The notes under the pieces: generated by a model
What the model saw: the letters and a program-made list of their open reading frames with translations, nothing else
The model's database searches: none
Told to the model about the DNA's origin: nothing
In this document: one piece after another, positions 28,801 to 37,652 of the stretch
Layout of the letters: the number at the start of each line of letters is the position of its first letter
Numbering within the stretch: the stretch's first letter is position 1
Position numbers and translations under genes: made by a program
Assembly (NCBI RefSeq): GCF_034262375.1
Contig: NZ_CP139558.1
Span: 5,456,001 to 5,520,000 of the forward strand
Source: Mucilaginibacter sabulilitoris
Lineage (GTDB): Bacteria; Bacteroidota; Bacteroidia; Sphingobacteriales; Sphingobacteriaceae
DNA length: 64,000 bases
Reading direction: 5' to 3'

Positions 28801-29320
28801 GCGTTCCGTTACCATCGGGCGCATTCAGGGTATATTTACCATTTACATCCGTAACGGTACCCAGGTTGGTGCCTTTTATTTTAACGCTTACGCCAGGTAG
28901 CGGGCCTTTGGCATCGCTTACCGTGCCTTGTACCTTAATTGCCGCAACCGGTATTTCGGGCGCGTCTTTCTTTTTTACTACAATAGTTTGATCAAATATT
29001 TTGTATGCTAAAGGCTGGTCTTTAAAGCATTGTTCAAGTGCCTGTTCGAGTGAAGCATTTGATACTTCAACATTTACACCTGCGGCTTTTGATACATCCT
29101 TTTTGTCATACAAAAAGTGAAAACCAGTTTGTTTTTCAATTGACCTCAGTACTTTTTCAACGGTAGTATTCTTTTCATGTAGGGTTACTATTTGACTGTA
29201 ACTTTTTGCGCTGACATTAGTAAGGGCAGCAATTATAATAATAGCTGTTAGCTTCATAGCCAGTATTATTTTTGATAATTGAGGCCATGCCAAAGGCGTG
29301 GCCTTAGAATTAAAATTCAT
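25898..29320 (-). CDS. SusC/RagA-family TonB-dependent transporter with STN domain
   Basis: A 1140-residue outer-membrane protein. After the signal peptide (residues ~20-43) comes an STN domain (~48-118), which in this family contacts a FecR anti-sigma factor. Next are a carboxypeptidase-regulatory-like domain (~128-210), the plug (~222-335, including VVVGYGTQKRVDLTGSV, the SusC/RagA signature) and the beta barrel (~380-1140, ending RIFLLGLNASF). The STN domain together with the upstream sigma and FecR genes indicates cell-surface signalling: substrate binding releases the sigma factor. With SusD it imports an oligosaccharide or similar nutrient, identity unknown. Confidence 0.95.
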   Translation of the reverse strand: MNFNSKATPLAWPQLSKIILAMKLTAIIIIAALTNVSAKSYSQIVTLHEKNTTVEKVLRSIEKQTGFHFLYDKKDVSKAAGVNVEVSNASLEQALEQCFKDQPLAYKIFDQTIVVKKKDAPEIPVAAIKVQGTVSDAKGPLPGVSVKIKGTNLGTVTDVNGKYTLNAPDGNGTLVFSFIGYNTQEVAIGNKAQLDVTLVETPKALNEVVVVGYGTQKRVDLTGSVGSVNAKQLQDRPAINVEQELAGKIAGVNVSTNSGAPGGATKIRIRGYSSINAATDPLYVVDGVVWTEGGASLNPNDIETIDVLKDASSTAIYGTRGANGVILVTTKRGKKGGSVSYDAYGSISNMAKELPVLNSEQFLHVEDVSYNNIKKYDPTGWAAGKYTDDNPVKIRTALIGKLFDSNLKPLYDVDWQKATTRTAYSQNHNVTFTGGSDNLTYGLFLNYADDEGIILNSYQKRYNARLTIDHQVKPWLKVGATFNYNNSERRSADDGTGGNNIPRMLIEMIPIVPIKYPDGTYGKRTDYPNMEGGDNPVAQANEVHNLYRTRVFSGNGYLNLNLAPGLEFRSTLGVTTSANYDPKFASGLVGGATADQSNSSASINERNDTFWQWENHFTYNKTFNKIHSLNVVLGTERQNFNELNVGSSTSNLADDYFQFNNLGAGALPGTPSSFYYAWQMQSFFARVNYGYKDKYLLTVTGREDGSSRFGAGSKYGFFPSAALAWRVSQEDFLKDNKTISDLKLRFSYGLTGNSEIGQYRSQALLPIGSYPFGGNRNSATVIDIGSPGNPDLQWEKTSEYNFGVAFGLFDNRITLDADAYIKKTKALLLNAPLPESSGFSSVYKNIGSLQNEGIELSLNTVNIKTENFSWNTGFNISFLKNKILHLGDANDDIFLDPTFLSQFNLLRVGQPASVFYGYKVLGTWGTAEAAEAAKYNMLPGDLKIQDTNGDGKVTVDDKQILGKSTPSGYGTFTNTFKYKNIDLGVELQFNYGNQIMNLTRHSGQDRTGQANSYATVLNAWTPTNQNTSIAEDRPAYVYYSTEIYSTKVESGNFIRGRNVTLGYTFPESITHKIKLSRLRIYAQAQNLFLITKYTGYDPETSTYNAGMVNGAQTNSNFTQGIQFYDYPKPRIFLLGLNASF

Positions 29321-29393
29321 AAGTTTGTAGAGTTTGGGTTAAACATTAACTTTCAATTCGTCGATTGCATTTTTTTGGGACCCAGATATTTAG

Positions 29394-29428
29394 CCGGGAA
29401 AGTGCAGCGAACACTTCCCGGTTTTTTT
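29394..29428 (+). terminator. Plus-strand hairpin with T7 opposite the SusC leader
   Basis: CCGGGAA(A)GTG and CACTTCCCGG form a 10-base-pair stem with one bulged A (29394-29421), followed by seven T on the plus strand. Both flanking genes are on the minus strand, so this cannot end either of them. It is a rho-independent terminator for a plus-strand, antisense transcript, or else a leader hairpin in the SusC mRNA. Confidence 0.6.
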
Positions 29429-29606
29429 ATGCTCCGTATTTTTGTTGCCGGCATGTATGATATACATGATAAAAGCGACAGAATAAAGGCAGCGGGGTCC
29501 GGCCCTGGGCTAACTTATTTTTTGTATTTCTTCCATCATAGAGTTGTTTAAATTGAACAATTGGTGATTTATTGGTATGTATAATTTATTCATATTGCAA
29601 ACTGTG

Positions 29607-30815
29607 TTATTCCATTATGGTGATGTGCTTATCCTCTATCCTGAAGTTAACGCCTGCATACTTAAGCATGCCCAGCAATTCAGATGCTTTTACGTTGCGC
29701 GATATGCGGCCCGTAAACTCCCTTACAGGTATCTGTCCCTCGTAACTTACTTCCACATCGTACCAACGGGCTGCCTGGCGCATGATTGACTGTATGCTGG
29801 CATCTGTAAACTGAAACAAACCATCTTTCCAGGCCACCGAATCTTCGGCATCGGCATCATCAATTATCCTTATTTGGCCGCTTTGGTTAAGCGATGCCTG
29901 CTGACCAGGTTTTAAAATACTGGAGTAATTGTTATTACTGATCTTAACAGCCCCTTCAAGCAGGGTGGTTTTCATTACCGCCTCATCATTATAGGCCATC
30001 ATGTTAAAATGGGTGCCTAATACTTCAACCACGGTACGGTGCGCTTTTACCCTAAAGGGTTTAGCAGGGTTTTTAGCCACCTCAAAATAAGCTTCTCCGG
30101 TAATTTCAACTTCCCGTGTATTACCTGTAAATACCGCCGGAAAGCTAAGCGTTGAGGCCGAATTGAGCCAAACCTTACTACCGTCGTTTAATACCAACTG
30201 GTATTGCCCCCCACGTGGAGTGGTAATAGTATTCATAACAGGCACACTATTATCCGTGCCGTTTTGGCCGTCCTCATACACCAGCTGCCCGTCGCGTGTT
30301 TTATTTATCCGGGTGCTGCCTTCTTTTGCCAAAACACCGTTTTTGGCATCGTCAAGATAAATCGTTTTACCATTTGCTAATGTTAATAAAGCGCGATTAC
30401 CTCCGGGCAATACATCATGTACGGGCTCTACCTTGGTTATGTTTTTTTTAGGATCACGCTCCTTTTCTGTATTTACCAAAACGTAGGCCCCAAAACCCAC
30501 AAAAAGTAAAAAAGCGGCGGCAGCACCAAGCTTTATCCAAAGCTTATTGTTATCCGGAGGCTTTATTTTGTATATATTATCTTCCTGTTTATTGTTTTCA
30601 ATAATGCTGTTAAGCATATCCATGCTTTTTGCGGGGTCAAAAAGCGGTTCATTTATTTCAAGGTTGTTCCAGGCTTCATGAATAAGCCCTGTTAGTTCCG
30701 TATCATCTGCTGATGCATGAATGATCTGAAAAAGCTCGTCCCTCTCCTGCTCTGTAGCCGTTTGATTATAATAACTATTGAAAAGATAACGTAACCTTGC
30801 ATTCAATGCACTCAT
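29607..30815 (-). CDS. FecR-family anti-sigma factor
   Basis: A 402-residue membrane protein. The cytoplasmic N-terminal ~90 residues would bind the sigma factor. A single membrane helix spans ~92-114. The periplasmic part has the FecR domain (~195-295: TTPRGGQYQLVLNDGSKVWLNSASTLSFP, GEAYFEVAKNPAKPFRVKA) and DUF4974 (~335-400). It lies 92 bases after the sigma gene and ahead of the SusC gene, and should pass the STN signal from SusC to the ECF sigma factor. Confidence 0.95.
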   Translation of the reverse strand: MSALNARLRYLFNSYYNQTATEQERDELFQIIHASADDTELTGLIHEAWNNLEINEPLFDPAKSMDMLNSIIENNKQEDNIYKIKPPDNNKLWIKLGAAAAFLLFVGFGAYVLVNTEKERDPKKNITKVEPVHDVLPGGNRALLTLANGKTIYLDDAKNGVLAKEGSTRINKTRDGQLVYEDGQNGTDNSVPVMNTITTPRGGQYQLVLNDGSKVWLNSASTLSFPAVFTGNTREVEITGEAYFEVAKNPAKPFRVKAHRTVVEVLGTHFNMMAYNDEAVMKTTLLEGAVKISNNNYSSILKPGQQASLNQSGQIRIIDDADAEDSVAWKDGLFQFTDASIQSIMRQAARWYDVEVSYEGQIPVREFTGRISRNVKASELLGMLKYAGVNFRIEDKHITIME

Positions 30816-30907
30816 ACCCTGTAAGTGTTTGTCTAAGTAAATAATTGGTAATGCGGTTTTAGGGCAACCTCAGATACATGACAACTACAGGTATAAAAAA
30901 GGGGGTA

Positions 30908-31513
30908 TCACTTTTTAAAAAAAATGAAAAAAGTTTTTAGTGTTATCGTTAAAAGCGCAATAACTTCCAGATGCTCATGCACGTACTGGGTTATGGACGT
31001 AGTGGCAATTTGCAGATATTTTTTTACCGTTTCGCGCGATAGCTCCAGCTGGTCGGCTATCTCGGCATATTTAAGTCGGCCGTGCCGGCTCAATAAATAA
31101 ACCTTTTGCTGCTGCGGCGGCAACTGGTCAATAGCCTCATCAAGCAGGTTGTAGTACATATCGGTATCAGCGGTCTCGGTTATGCTATTACCTTCAAGGT
31201 CATCCTCAAACGTTTTAACCATAACACGTTCTTTTGCCAGTTTTTTTAAGCAGTTTAAAGCGTGGTTTTTAGAAATAACAAACAAATAAGCTTTAAAGTT
31301 ATCAACCCCAACCAGTGTTTCACGTGTCAGCCATATTTTTACAAAAACATCCTGCACTACCTCTTCAGCCAGTTCGGTTGAGTCTGTTATGCGTAACATA
31401 TGAACCCCCAATTGCTGGTGGTATAACATAAACAACTGGCGAAAAGCATGCTCATTGCCCAACGCCACCTGTAACAGTAGTTCGCTCTCATTTAACTGAG
31501 CAGTATCAAACAT
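30908..31513 (-). CDS. ECF RNA polymerase sigma factor (Bacteroidota expansion type)
   Basis: A 201-residue ECF sigma factor. Region 2 (residues ~24-62) shows FRQLFMLYHQQLGVHML and ELAEEVVQDVFVKIW; region 4 (~134-170) shows LPPQQQKVYLLSRHGRLKYAEIA and ELSRETVKKYL. The C-terminal ~25 residues are hydrophobic (VIALLTITLKTFFIFF), as in many members of this group. It leads the sigma-FecR-SusC-SusD cluster and should activate the SusCD genes. Confidence 0.93.
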   Translation of the reverse strand: MFDTAQLNESELLLQVALGNEHAFRQLFMLYHQQLGVHMLRITDSTELAEEVVQDVFVKIWLTRETLVGVDNFKAYLFVISKNHALNCLKKLAKERVMVKTFEDDLEGNSITETADTDMYYNLLDEAIDQLPPQQQKVYLLSRHGRLKYAEIADQLELSRETVKKYLQIATTSITQYVHEHLEVIALLTITLKTFFIFFKK

Positions 31514-31671
31514 AGATTAGTATATAAATAATGGCAAATAATAAAACCTTTTAACTTTTTATGCACTATTTTAAACAGATAAAACATGTGCTATAACAGT
31601 ATTATTGTGATAAGGTTTATTCTTTTTAGAGAACCATTTCATTCTATAAATGCAAAAATTAAGGTTTATTC

Positions 31672-32268
31672 CTAATGCTCAGGCGGTTGTCCTGTTAATT
31701 TATTTTCAATCCTTTTATCTGGGATAAACCACATGGCAGATACAAACGCGTACAAAATAAAACTGGCCATACTGTTTATCCAGGCGATACCGATGGCTAC
31801 GACATAAACAAGTACCGAAATTTTAGCTTTCCAGTCGTTACCCACGGCATCCGCTATTAATGAATTTTCGCCATGATGCCGTACAAGGGCTGCTGTTAAA
31901 ATGGCATAGGCAACTCCGCACATGACAAGTATAAAGCCGTAGCATGCTACAGGCCATGTGGTGAAATGGTTTTCGCCCATCCAACCGGTTACAAATGGTA
32001 TGAGCGACAACCAGAAAAGCAGGTGAAGGTTGGCCCATAAAATCGTACCATTTATTGATTTTACTATTTGCAGAAGGTGGTGATGACTGTTCCAGTATAT
32101 CCCTACGTAAACAAAGCTTAATATATAACTTAGAAAAACTGAGATGAGCGGCTTTAACGCCTCAATGCTATCGCCATGGGGCACCTTCATTTCCAACACC
32201 ATAATGGTAATAATGATGGCGATTACGCCATCACTAAGAGCTTCCATCCTACCTTTTCCAAATGCCAT
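31672..32268 (-). CDS. TMEM175-family (DUF1211) potassium channel-like protein
   Basis: A 198-residue membrane protein with about six hydrophobic segments. The first helix carries RMEALSDGVIAIIITIMVLEMKVP, which matches the RxxxFSDGVFAI.IT..VLE signature of TMEM175/DUF1211 proteins. Bacterial members form K+-permeable channels as tetramers of single repeats. The neighbouring genes do not indicate a special role. Confidence 0.85.
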   Translation of the reverse strand: MAFGKGRMEALSDGVIAIIITIMVLEMKVPHGDSIEALKPLISVFLSYILSFVYVGIYWNSHHHLLQIVKSINGTILWANLHLLFWLSLIPFVTGWMGENHFTTWPVACYGFILVMCGVAYAILTAALVRHHGENSLIADAVGNDWKAKISVLVYVVAIGIAWINSMASFILYAFVSAMWFIPDKRIENKLTGQPPEH

Positions 32269-32297
32269 TTGTTGCTTTTTGTTAATAATAGTGCAAA

Positions 32298-33515
32298 TTA
32301 ATTTTTAGTTCCGAATACCTGGTACCTCTTCATTGCTTCAATAAAATAGTAATCGGCATAGGTTAAAGGTACATCAATTTCGGTACCTGCAGGGAAATGG
32401 CCCACGCTGTGTTTTAAAATAAAGCCTCCGTTTGTTCCGGCTGCTGCTTTATACTGCGGCGATGACAATGTTTTAAGAATGGTTTGCGCCGCGTTAAAAT
32501 ATTCCTGCCCGCTATTATTGTCGGCATAACGGCACAACTCTAACAGGGCCGATGCCGCTATGGCTGCTGCCGATGCATCCTTTAAAGCATTGGGGATGTT
32601 TGTAGCATTATAATCCCAATAAGGTATTTTATCGGCCGGCTCATTAGTGTTGTGCAATATAAAACGGGCTATATGCTGCGCCTGATCCAAATATTTTTTA
32701 TCCTTTGTTTCGCGGTACATGACGGTAAACCCATACAACCCCCAGGCCTGCCCGCGCGCCCAGGCCGATTCATTGGCAAAGCCCTGCGCCGTTTTCTTTT
32801 CTTTAACCGCTCCTGTTTGCGCATCATAATTAATTACGTGATATGAACTGTAATCAGGACGGTAGTGGTTTTTCAAGGTAGTGTTGGCATGGGTTACCGC
32901 TATTTTATAATAGCTTGAATCGCCGGTTTCATGCGTAGCCCAAAACAGCAATTCGAGGTTCATCATGTTATCGATGATCACCAGGTAATCTGAAGGATTT
33001 TTAGAATCCCATGACTTGATACAGCCAACTTTTGGATTAAACCGGGTTGACAGCGATTTAGCGCTATTGATAAGTATCTGCTTATATTCAGGCTTAGGTT
33101 CAATAACATTGGCATTGCCAAAGCTGCAATACATCATAAAACCCAGGTCGTGTGTATGGGTATTAAACTGCTCCTTAGCCAAAACACCCAAAATGCGGTT
33201 AGCTTCGGTTAGTAATTGCTGATCGTGGTTTTGCTGATACAGGTATAATAAACTGCCCGGGTAAAAACCACTGCACCACCAGCCCGAATTGCTGTTTTCC
33301 TGTTTATTATTATCGGGGTGATAGGTTTTCGGGAACTCTTCCGGACCTATTCTGGTTGCCAGCAACTTGTACTGTGCATCGGCATCTTTAAAGTTTTTTT
33401 TAATGGTTGATAAAAGCTGTTTTTCTGGCTTATAATTATCCTGGGCAAACAAGCTGCTACTAAAGGAAATTAAACAAAATACGCAAGCTACAGCGGGTAG
33501 AATTCTGAATCTCAT
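32298..33515 (-). CDS. GH88 unsaturated glucuronyl/galacturonyl hydrolase
   Basis: A 405-residue secreted enzyme (signal peptide ending SSLFAQ). It has the GH88 blocks WWCSGFYPGSLLYLY, HTHDLGFMMYCSFG with Asp123, VIIDNMMNLELLFWA with Asp182, and ARGQAWGLYGF. In the family the two aspartates hydrate the 4,5 double bond left by polysaccharide lyases and so split unsaturated uronic acid from the oligosaccharide. No lyase gene is visible nearby, so the substrate is open. Confidence 0.92.
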   Translation of the reverse strand: MRFRILPAVACVFCLISFSSSLFAQDNYKPEKQLLSTIKKNFKDADAQYKLLATRIGPEEFPKTYHPDNNKQENSNSGWWCSGFYPGSLLYLYQQNHDQQLLTEANRILGVLAKEQFNTHTHDLGFMMYCSFGNANVIEPKPEYKQILINSAKSLSTRFNPKVGCIKSWDSKNPSDYLVIIDNMMNLELLFWATHETGDSSYYKIAVTHANTTLKNHYRPDYSSYHVINYDAQTGAVKEKKTAQGFANESAWARGQAWGLYGFTVMYRETKDKKYLDQAQHIARFILHNTNEPADKIPYWDYNATNIPNALKDASAAAIAASALLELCRYADNNSGQEYFNAAQTILKTLSSPQYKAAAGTNGGFILKHSVGHFPAGTEIDVPLTYADYYFIEAMKRYQVFGTKN

Positions 33516-33689
33516 AGAATATGTTTATAACTGACTTTGGCTGGCTATAAAAATGCATATTTTGTTGGAATTACGTGTAAACATTTATTAAAAGCTTACA
33601 TACTTTAAAGTCTTTTTTAAAAGGGTTTACCTTACCCGTATTGTTTGGCAGCTCAAAAAACCAAAATGGTTATTTCAAAACGAATATCC

Positions 33690-35894
33690 CTACTCACCCA
33701 ACCCAAAACAAACGTATTCATCACCCGACTTACTGCCAATTTTACCGCCGCCGCAAGCTATCACCACATATTGTTTACCATCAATTTCATAGGTTGCAGG
33801 TGTGGCGTAACCAGCGGCAGGCAACTGAGCTTCCCAAACTACTCTACCAGTCTTTTTATCAAAGGCACGTATCTTTTCGTCTTTGGTAGCGGCAATAAAT
33901 ACCAACCCGCCCTTAGTAACCAGCGGACCACCATAGTTCTCCGTTCCGGTAATGGGAATGCCCCTTTTGGTCAGTTCCGGGTATTCGCCCAAAGGAACTT
34001 TCCATAACAATTTGCCCGAGGAAAGGTCGATAGCGTTCAGCGTGCCCCAAGGTGGTTTTATACCCGGATAACCATCTTTATCTAAAAAGCGGTTATACCC
34101 TGTCATGGTATAAGGCACTTCATCAACTGCTTTTTTCTCTGTTTTGGTGCTTGTTGTCCTGTCGCTGGTTGGTTCTTTGGCTACAATTTTAGCCGCCTTA
34201 GCTTCAGGTAATTTCAACAAAAATGCCAGCAGCGCCTTTTTATCCTCAGGGGTAATTTGTTTAAATGATGGCATCATATTCCGTCCGTTGGCAATGATCT
34301 GGCTTACCTGCTCCTCTTTGTATTTTTTGCCGATGTCAACCAATGAGGGATACGATGTGCCATTCCCCTTCAATTCGGGGCCATGACAGGCCAGGCAGTT
34401 TTTATTATAGATCACCTGCCCGATACCTTTCAATGAATGATCACCGGTTGATTTGGGCACATCTATCATCACCTGCGCCCACGGCAGTTCGGAACTGTTC
34501 ACATACATGATCTTTGATTCCTGATCAACTGCCGCGCCGCCCCATTCACCCCCACCATCAAACCCGGGAAATATCCAGCCCCCTGCCTTACTTGGTGGGG
34601 TAAACATCAGCCTGTTTTTCACCTGATTATACTTTTGCAACATGTCCTGATGTGTTTCCGGCGAAATGTCAGTTATATCCTCCGGATTAAATATTTGCCG
34701 TGCAAAAGGTTGCGGCAATATTGGAATAGGCTGTGTTGGCCAGGGTTGCTCGCCAGGCAAAGCCATAGTAGGCACCGGCTTTTCTAATATCGGGAATATT
34801 GGTTTACCGTTGGTGCGGTCAAACATAAAAATGTAACCGTGCTTGGTGGTTTGCGCCACGGCATCTATTTGTTTGCCATTATGCACTATTGTTACAAGGT
34901 TTGGATTAGCCGCCAGGTCACGATCCCACAGATCATGGTGCACCACCTGAAAATGCCATATCAGTTTACCCATAGCTGCGTCAAGCGCCAGTAACGAGTT
35001 GCCAAACAGGTTTTTACCCTTGCGGAAACCACCATAAAAATCGCCGCCGATGGAACCGGTAGGGATATATACGATGCCCCGTTTTTCGTCGAGCGCCATA
35101 CCAGCCCAGCTATTGGCGCCTCCAAATTTTTTCCAGGCAGCGGTGTCCTGCCAGGTTTCATAACCTTTTTCGCCAGGCTGAGGTATGGTATGAAAAATCC
35201 ACCTCAATTTACCTGTACGCGTATCATAAGCACGGATATGACCGGGAGCGGCATCTGCCGATTCGGCTACACGCGTGCCTACTATAAACAGATCTTTATA
35301 AACCACACCTGGGGTGGTGCCCGCTACAAATGATTTTGTTTCGCGCCCCAGATCTTTGGTCAAATCAACATATCCGTTCTTTCCGAATGTTTTTACCGGT
35401 ATGCCCGTTTCTGCGTCAACGGCAAAGGTTTTTGTGCCCACGCTATAGAATATACGCTTTTCACCACCATCATCATTCTGCCAGTAAATCACGCCGCGGC
35501 TAACTTTATAATAAGCCATCGGGTCGCCATTACCTGTAGTATCGCCTTTCGCAGGATCAAACAGCCACTTTTGTACACCTGTAGCAGCGTTCAGCGCAAA
35601 CAGCTTAAGTTTAGGACTGGTGGCGTACAATACCCCATCAACCATAATTGGATTGCACTGATTTTGGCTGTGGTTACCTGTATCCCTGTCATGAGTGCTG
35701 TAAGTCCAGGCTACCTTTAGCTTATTTACATTAGTAAGGTTGATTTCCTCGTTTGACGAATAACGGTTGCCCTCCTTTGTACCTGCATATGTTTGCCAGC
35801 CGCTGTATTCGGGCATATTATCAGTCTTCGGACTTTTACACGAACAATACACGACAGATAAAATGCCTAACAAAGGGAACATCCTCATTTTCAT
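33690..35894 (-). CDS. PQQ-dependent dehydrogenase with inserted cytochrome c, lipoprotein
   Basis: A 734-residue quinoprotein. A type II signal with lipobox VYCSC anchors it to the envelope. PQQ propeller blades fill residues ~30-480 and ~620-734 (for example WTYSTHDRDTGNHSQNQCNPIMVDGVLYA is split over positions 63-91, and GGANSWAGMALDE is at 258-270). A cytochrome c domain with CLACH (500-504) and a later Met ligand interrupts the propeller at ~485-575. Such enzymes oxidise sugars or alcohols in the periplasm and pass electrons through the haem to the respiratory chain. The substrate is unknown. It is 18 bases downstream of the DUF885 gene. Confidence 0.88.
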   Translation of the reverse strand: MKMRMFPLLGILSVVYCSCKSPKTDNMPEYSGWQTYAGTKEGNRYSSNEEINLTNVNKLKVAWTYSTHDRDTGNHSQNQCNPIMVDGVLYATSPKLKLFALNAATGVQKWLFDPAKGDTTGNGDPMAYYKVSRGVIYWQNDDGGEKRIFYSVGTKTFAVDAETGIPVKTFGKNGYVDLTKDLGRETKSFVAGTTPGVVYKDLFIVGTRVAESADAAPGHIRAYDTRTGKLRWIFHTIPQPGEKGYETWQDTAAWKKFGGANSWAGMALDEKRGIVYIPTGSIGGDFYGGFRKGKNLFGNSLLALDAAMGKLIWHFQVVHHDLWDRDLAANPNLVTIVHNGKQIDAVAQTTKHGYIFMFDRTNGKPIFPILEKPVPTMALPGEQPWPTQPIPILPQPFARQIFNPEDITDISPETHQDMLQKYNQVKNRLMFTPPSKAGGWIFPGFDGGGEWGGAAVDQESKIMYVNSSELPWAQVMIDVPKSTGDHSLKGIGQVIYNKNCLACHGPELKGNGTSYPSLVDIGKKYKEEQVSQIIANGRNMMPSFKQITPEDKKALLAFLLKLPEAKAAKIVAKEPTSDRTTSTKTEKKAVDEVPYTMTGYNRFLDKDGYPGIKPPWGTLNAIDLSSGKLLWKVPLGEYPELTKRGIPITGTENYGGPLVTKGGLVFIAATKDEKIRAFDKKTGRVVWEAQLPAAGYATPATYEIDGKQYVVIACGGGKIGSKSGDEYVCFGLGE

Positions 35895-35912
35895 AAACGA
35901 AAGACTTAGGTT

Positions 35913-37223
35913 TTATTTATTAATTAAACTGGTTGGTGCAACTTCATTGCTCAGCAATTTACCAAAAAGTTCCCATCGTTTTTCGGGTGCTTTGGCAGTA
36001 CCGCCATTTCTTTCAATGTAATTTTTCACCAGGTCTTGTCCGTAGTTATAATTAATTACATAGCTGCGGTATTTTTTAATAAAACTAATTGATTTACTGG
36101 CCGTTTCATCATTCATCAAACAGTATTTCATCAAATAGCTCTGCGCCTTATCGCGTGACATGGTGTTGTTGATCAATCTCCGTGCAGCCTCATTACGGGC
36201 ATAGTTTAAATTACCTTTAATAGCCAAAGCCTTAAAATACAGCTCGATACCCGCGGTATCCAAGCCGGCCAGCGGCAGCAGCACATTTTTAGCAAATTTT
36301 ACCTTTTCGTCACCAGGAAAAGCTACCTCAATTCCGTAGTTGGCGCTTCCCTCGGCAATGAGCGATTGCGGGCTGAAGAGTGGATAGAGTGATATCTCCA
36401 CCCATCCTTTGTCATGATACAAGTTCTTCTCCAACAGCATGTTATATACATGGTGACCCGGGTAACTTTCATGACTGCCCACATCAATAGCCCGGTCAAT
36501 AAACACTTTGAGATCGGTATTTATTTGCACGGTGCTTTTATAATTGCCTTTGTACCAGTTATAACCACTCCATGGCTTATTGGTTACATACTCCAGCGTA
36601 AATGTTTCGCCGGCAGGTAATTTATAATGAGCAAGCGTACGCTTACGGGCCTCGGCAATAGCCGCTTTTATTACCGGATCAAGCTTATCTTTAGGGATAA
36701 TAAACTTATTGGCCAGTTTCTGAAAACGGTCGTTCACGCGTCCTTTTCCGGGTAAAATACTATCTAACAGTGCTATTTTAGTTTTAAAATAGTCTTCTGT
36801 ATAAACCGGGGCGGCAACACCAAAAAGCTCTCTTGATTCCTCGTCAAAAGGCCGTTCTTCGCCCGAGAATATCCTGATGCGGCGGCTAAAGGCAATCAAC
36901 TGATCGGCCATCCAGGCGGCCCGCATTTTATTGGTATCAATTGCAGATGAGGTGGATATCACTTTCAGTTCATTCATCAGGCTGTTGGCATTTGCCAGCA
37001 GGCTGTCTTTGGGAAACTCCTTAGCCGCCTCATTTTTAGGCTTTAACGAATCGGGACCATAATAGGCATCTACAAAGTCACTGTCATACTGGCCTATGGT
37101 TAGGCCCAGTTTTACATATTCGACAGCAAGACTGTTCAGTTTTTTATTTTCGAGCTCCTGTGCCGGATCATGGCCGCATGATAACATAAAAAGTATAGGT
37201 AAAAAAAGCAGCAATTTCTTCAT
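35913..37223 (-). CDS. DUF885-family metallopeptidase-like lipoprotein
   Basis: A 436-residue lipoprotein (lipobox FMLSC, Cys16). The zinc motif HESYPGHH (251-258) is the DUF885 variant of HExxH, and a downstream Glu (SLIAEGSANYG) can act as third ligand. The family contains putative carboxypeptidases. Length is on the short side for DUF885 (often 550-600), but the motif region is intact. It probably shares a transcript with the PQQ dehydrogenase. Confidence 0.82.
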   Translation of the reverse strand: MKKLLLFLPILFMLSCGHDPAQELENKKLNSLAVEYVKLGLTIGQYDSDFVDAYYGPDSLKPKNEAAKEFPKDSLLANANSLMNELKVISTSSAIDTNKMRAAWMADQLIAFSRRIRIFSGEERPFDEESRELFGVAAPVYTEDYFKTKIALLDSILPGKGRVNDRFQKLANKFIIPKDKLDPVIKAAIAEARKRTLAHYKLPAGETFTLEYVTNKPWSGYNWYKGNYKSTVQINTDLKVFIDRAIDVGSHESYPGHHVYNMLLEKNLYHDKGWVEISLYPLFSPQSLIAEGSANYGIEVAFPGDEKVKFAKNVLLPLAGLDTAGIELYFKALAIKGNLNYARNEAARRLINNTMSRDKAQSYLMKYCLMNDETASKSISFIKKYRSYVINYNYGQDLVKNYIERNGGTAKAPEKRWELFGKLLSNEVAPTSLINK

Positions 37224-37518
37224 GGTAAATTTGTCCTGTTCAAATAAATGTTGAACAAGATAATAATTCCATTGTTTATAAAACGAAAATAGCCGATCGG
37301 GTTCTTGCTAACTTTTTAAAGTTTTATTTTAACATTTAATGACTTAAAAAGCCGTTAAAGCTTAGTTTTCAGCAACTAAAAGCTTTCAAAACCTTTTAAA
37401 AACAATTCATTTTAACACTTTTTTACACGCTTTTTTGAATTTTAATAAGTATCAGCTAATTGATTCCCAGTACCGAATAAAACAAAACCGGATGTTTTTG
37501 ATGTTTGTACGATAACAA

Positions 37519-37556
37519 AACAGCCCTGCTTTCTATGGTCAGAAAGCAGGGCTGTT
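37519..37556 (-). terminator. Strong terminator of the clan GH-D hydrolase gene
   Basis: A perfect 16-base stem (AACAGCCCTGCTTTCT at 37519-37534, complement at 37541-37556) with a 6-base loop. On the minus strand it is followed by TTTTGTTAT. It lies about 100 bases after the stop of the minus-strand hydrolase gene. Confidence 0.9.
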
Positions 37557-37617
37557 ATTGATATAAATATACAAAAATTTATTGAATTTAAGAGCATTGC
37601 GGCAGGCCTTCGCACGT

Positions 37618-37641
37618 CCTTCGACAAGCTCAGGATGACAG
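37618..37641. repeat. Short intergenic repeat, type C
   Basis: The bases CCTTCGACAAGCTCAGGATG and four following belong to the same family as the copies near 39590, 40920 and the IS110 insertion site (50251-50266/51805-51816). This copy is intact and contains the uninterrupted AAGCTCAG junction. Confidence 0.75.
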
Positions 37642-37652
37642 CCCCAGTTACT

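Larger units (their letters stand above)
37224..37652. other. Intergenic stretch holding an operator-like palindrome, a terminator and a repeat copy
   Basis: This 429-base gap contains three items: an inverted repeat TGTTCAA-N7-TTGAACA (37237-37257) 14 bases upstream of the DUF885 start, which may be an operator or leader hairpin; a long terminator (37519-37556); and a repeat copy (37618-37641). The rest is AT-rich and I see no gene in it. Confidence 0.6.
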
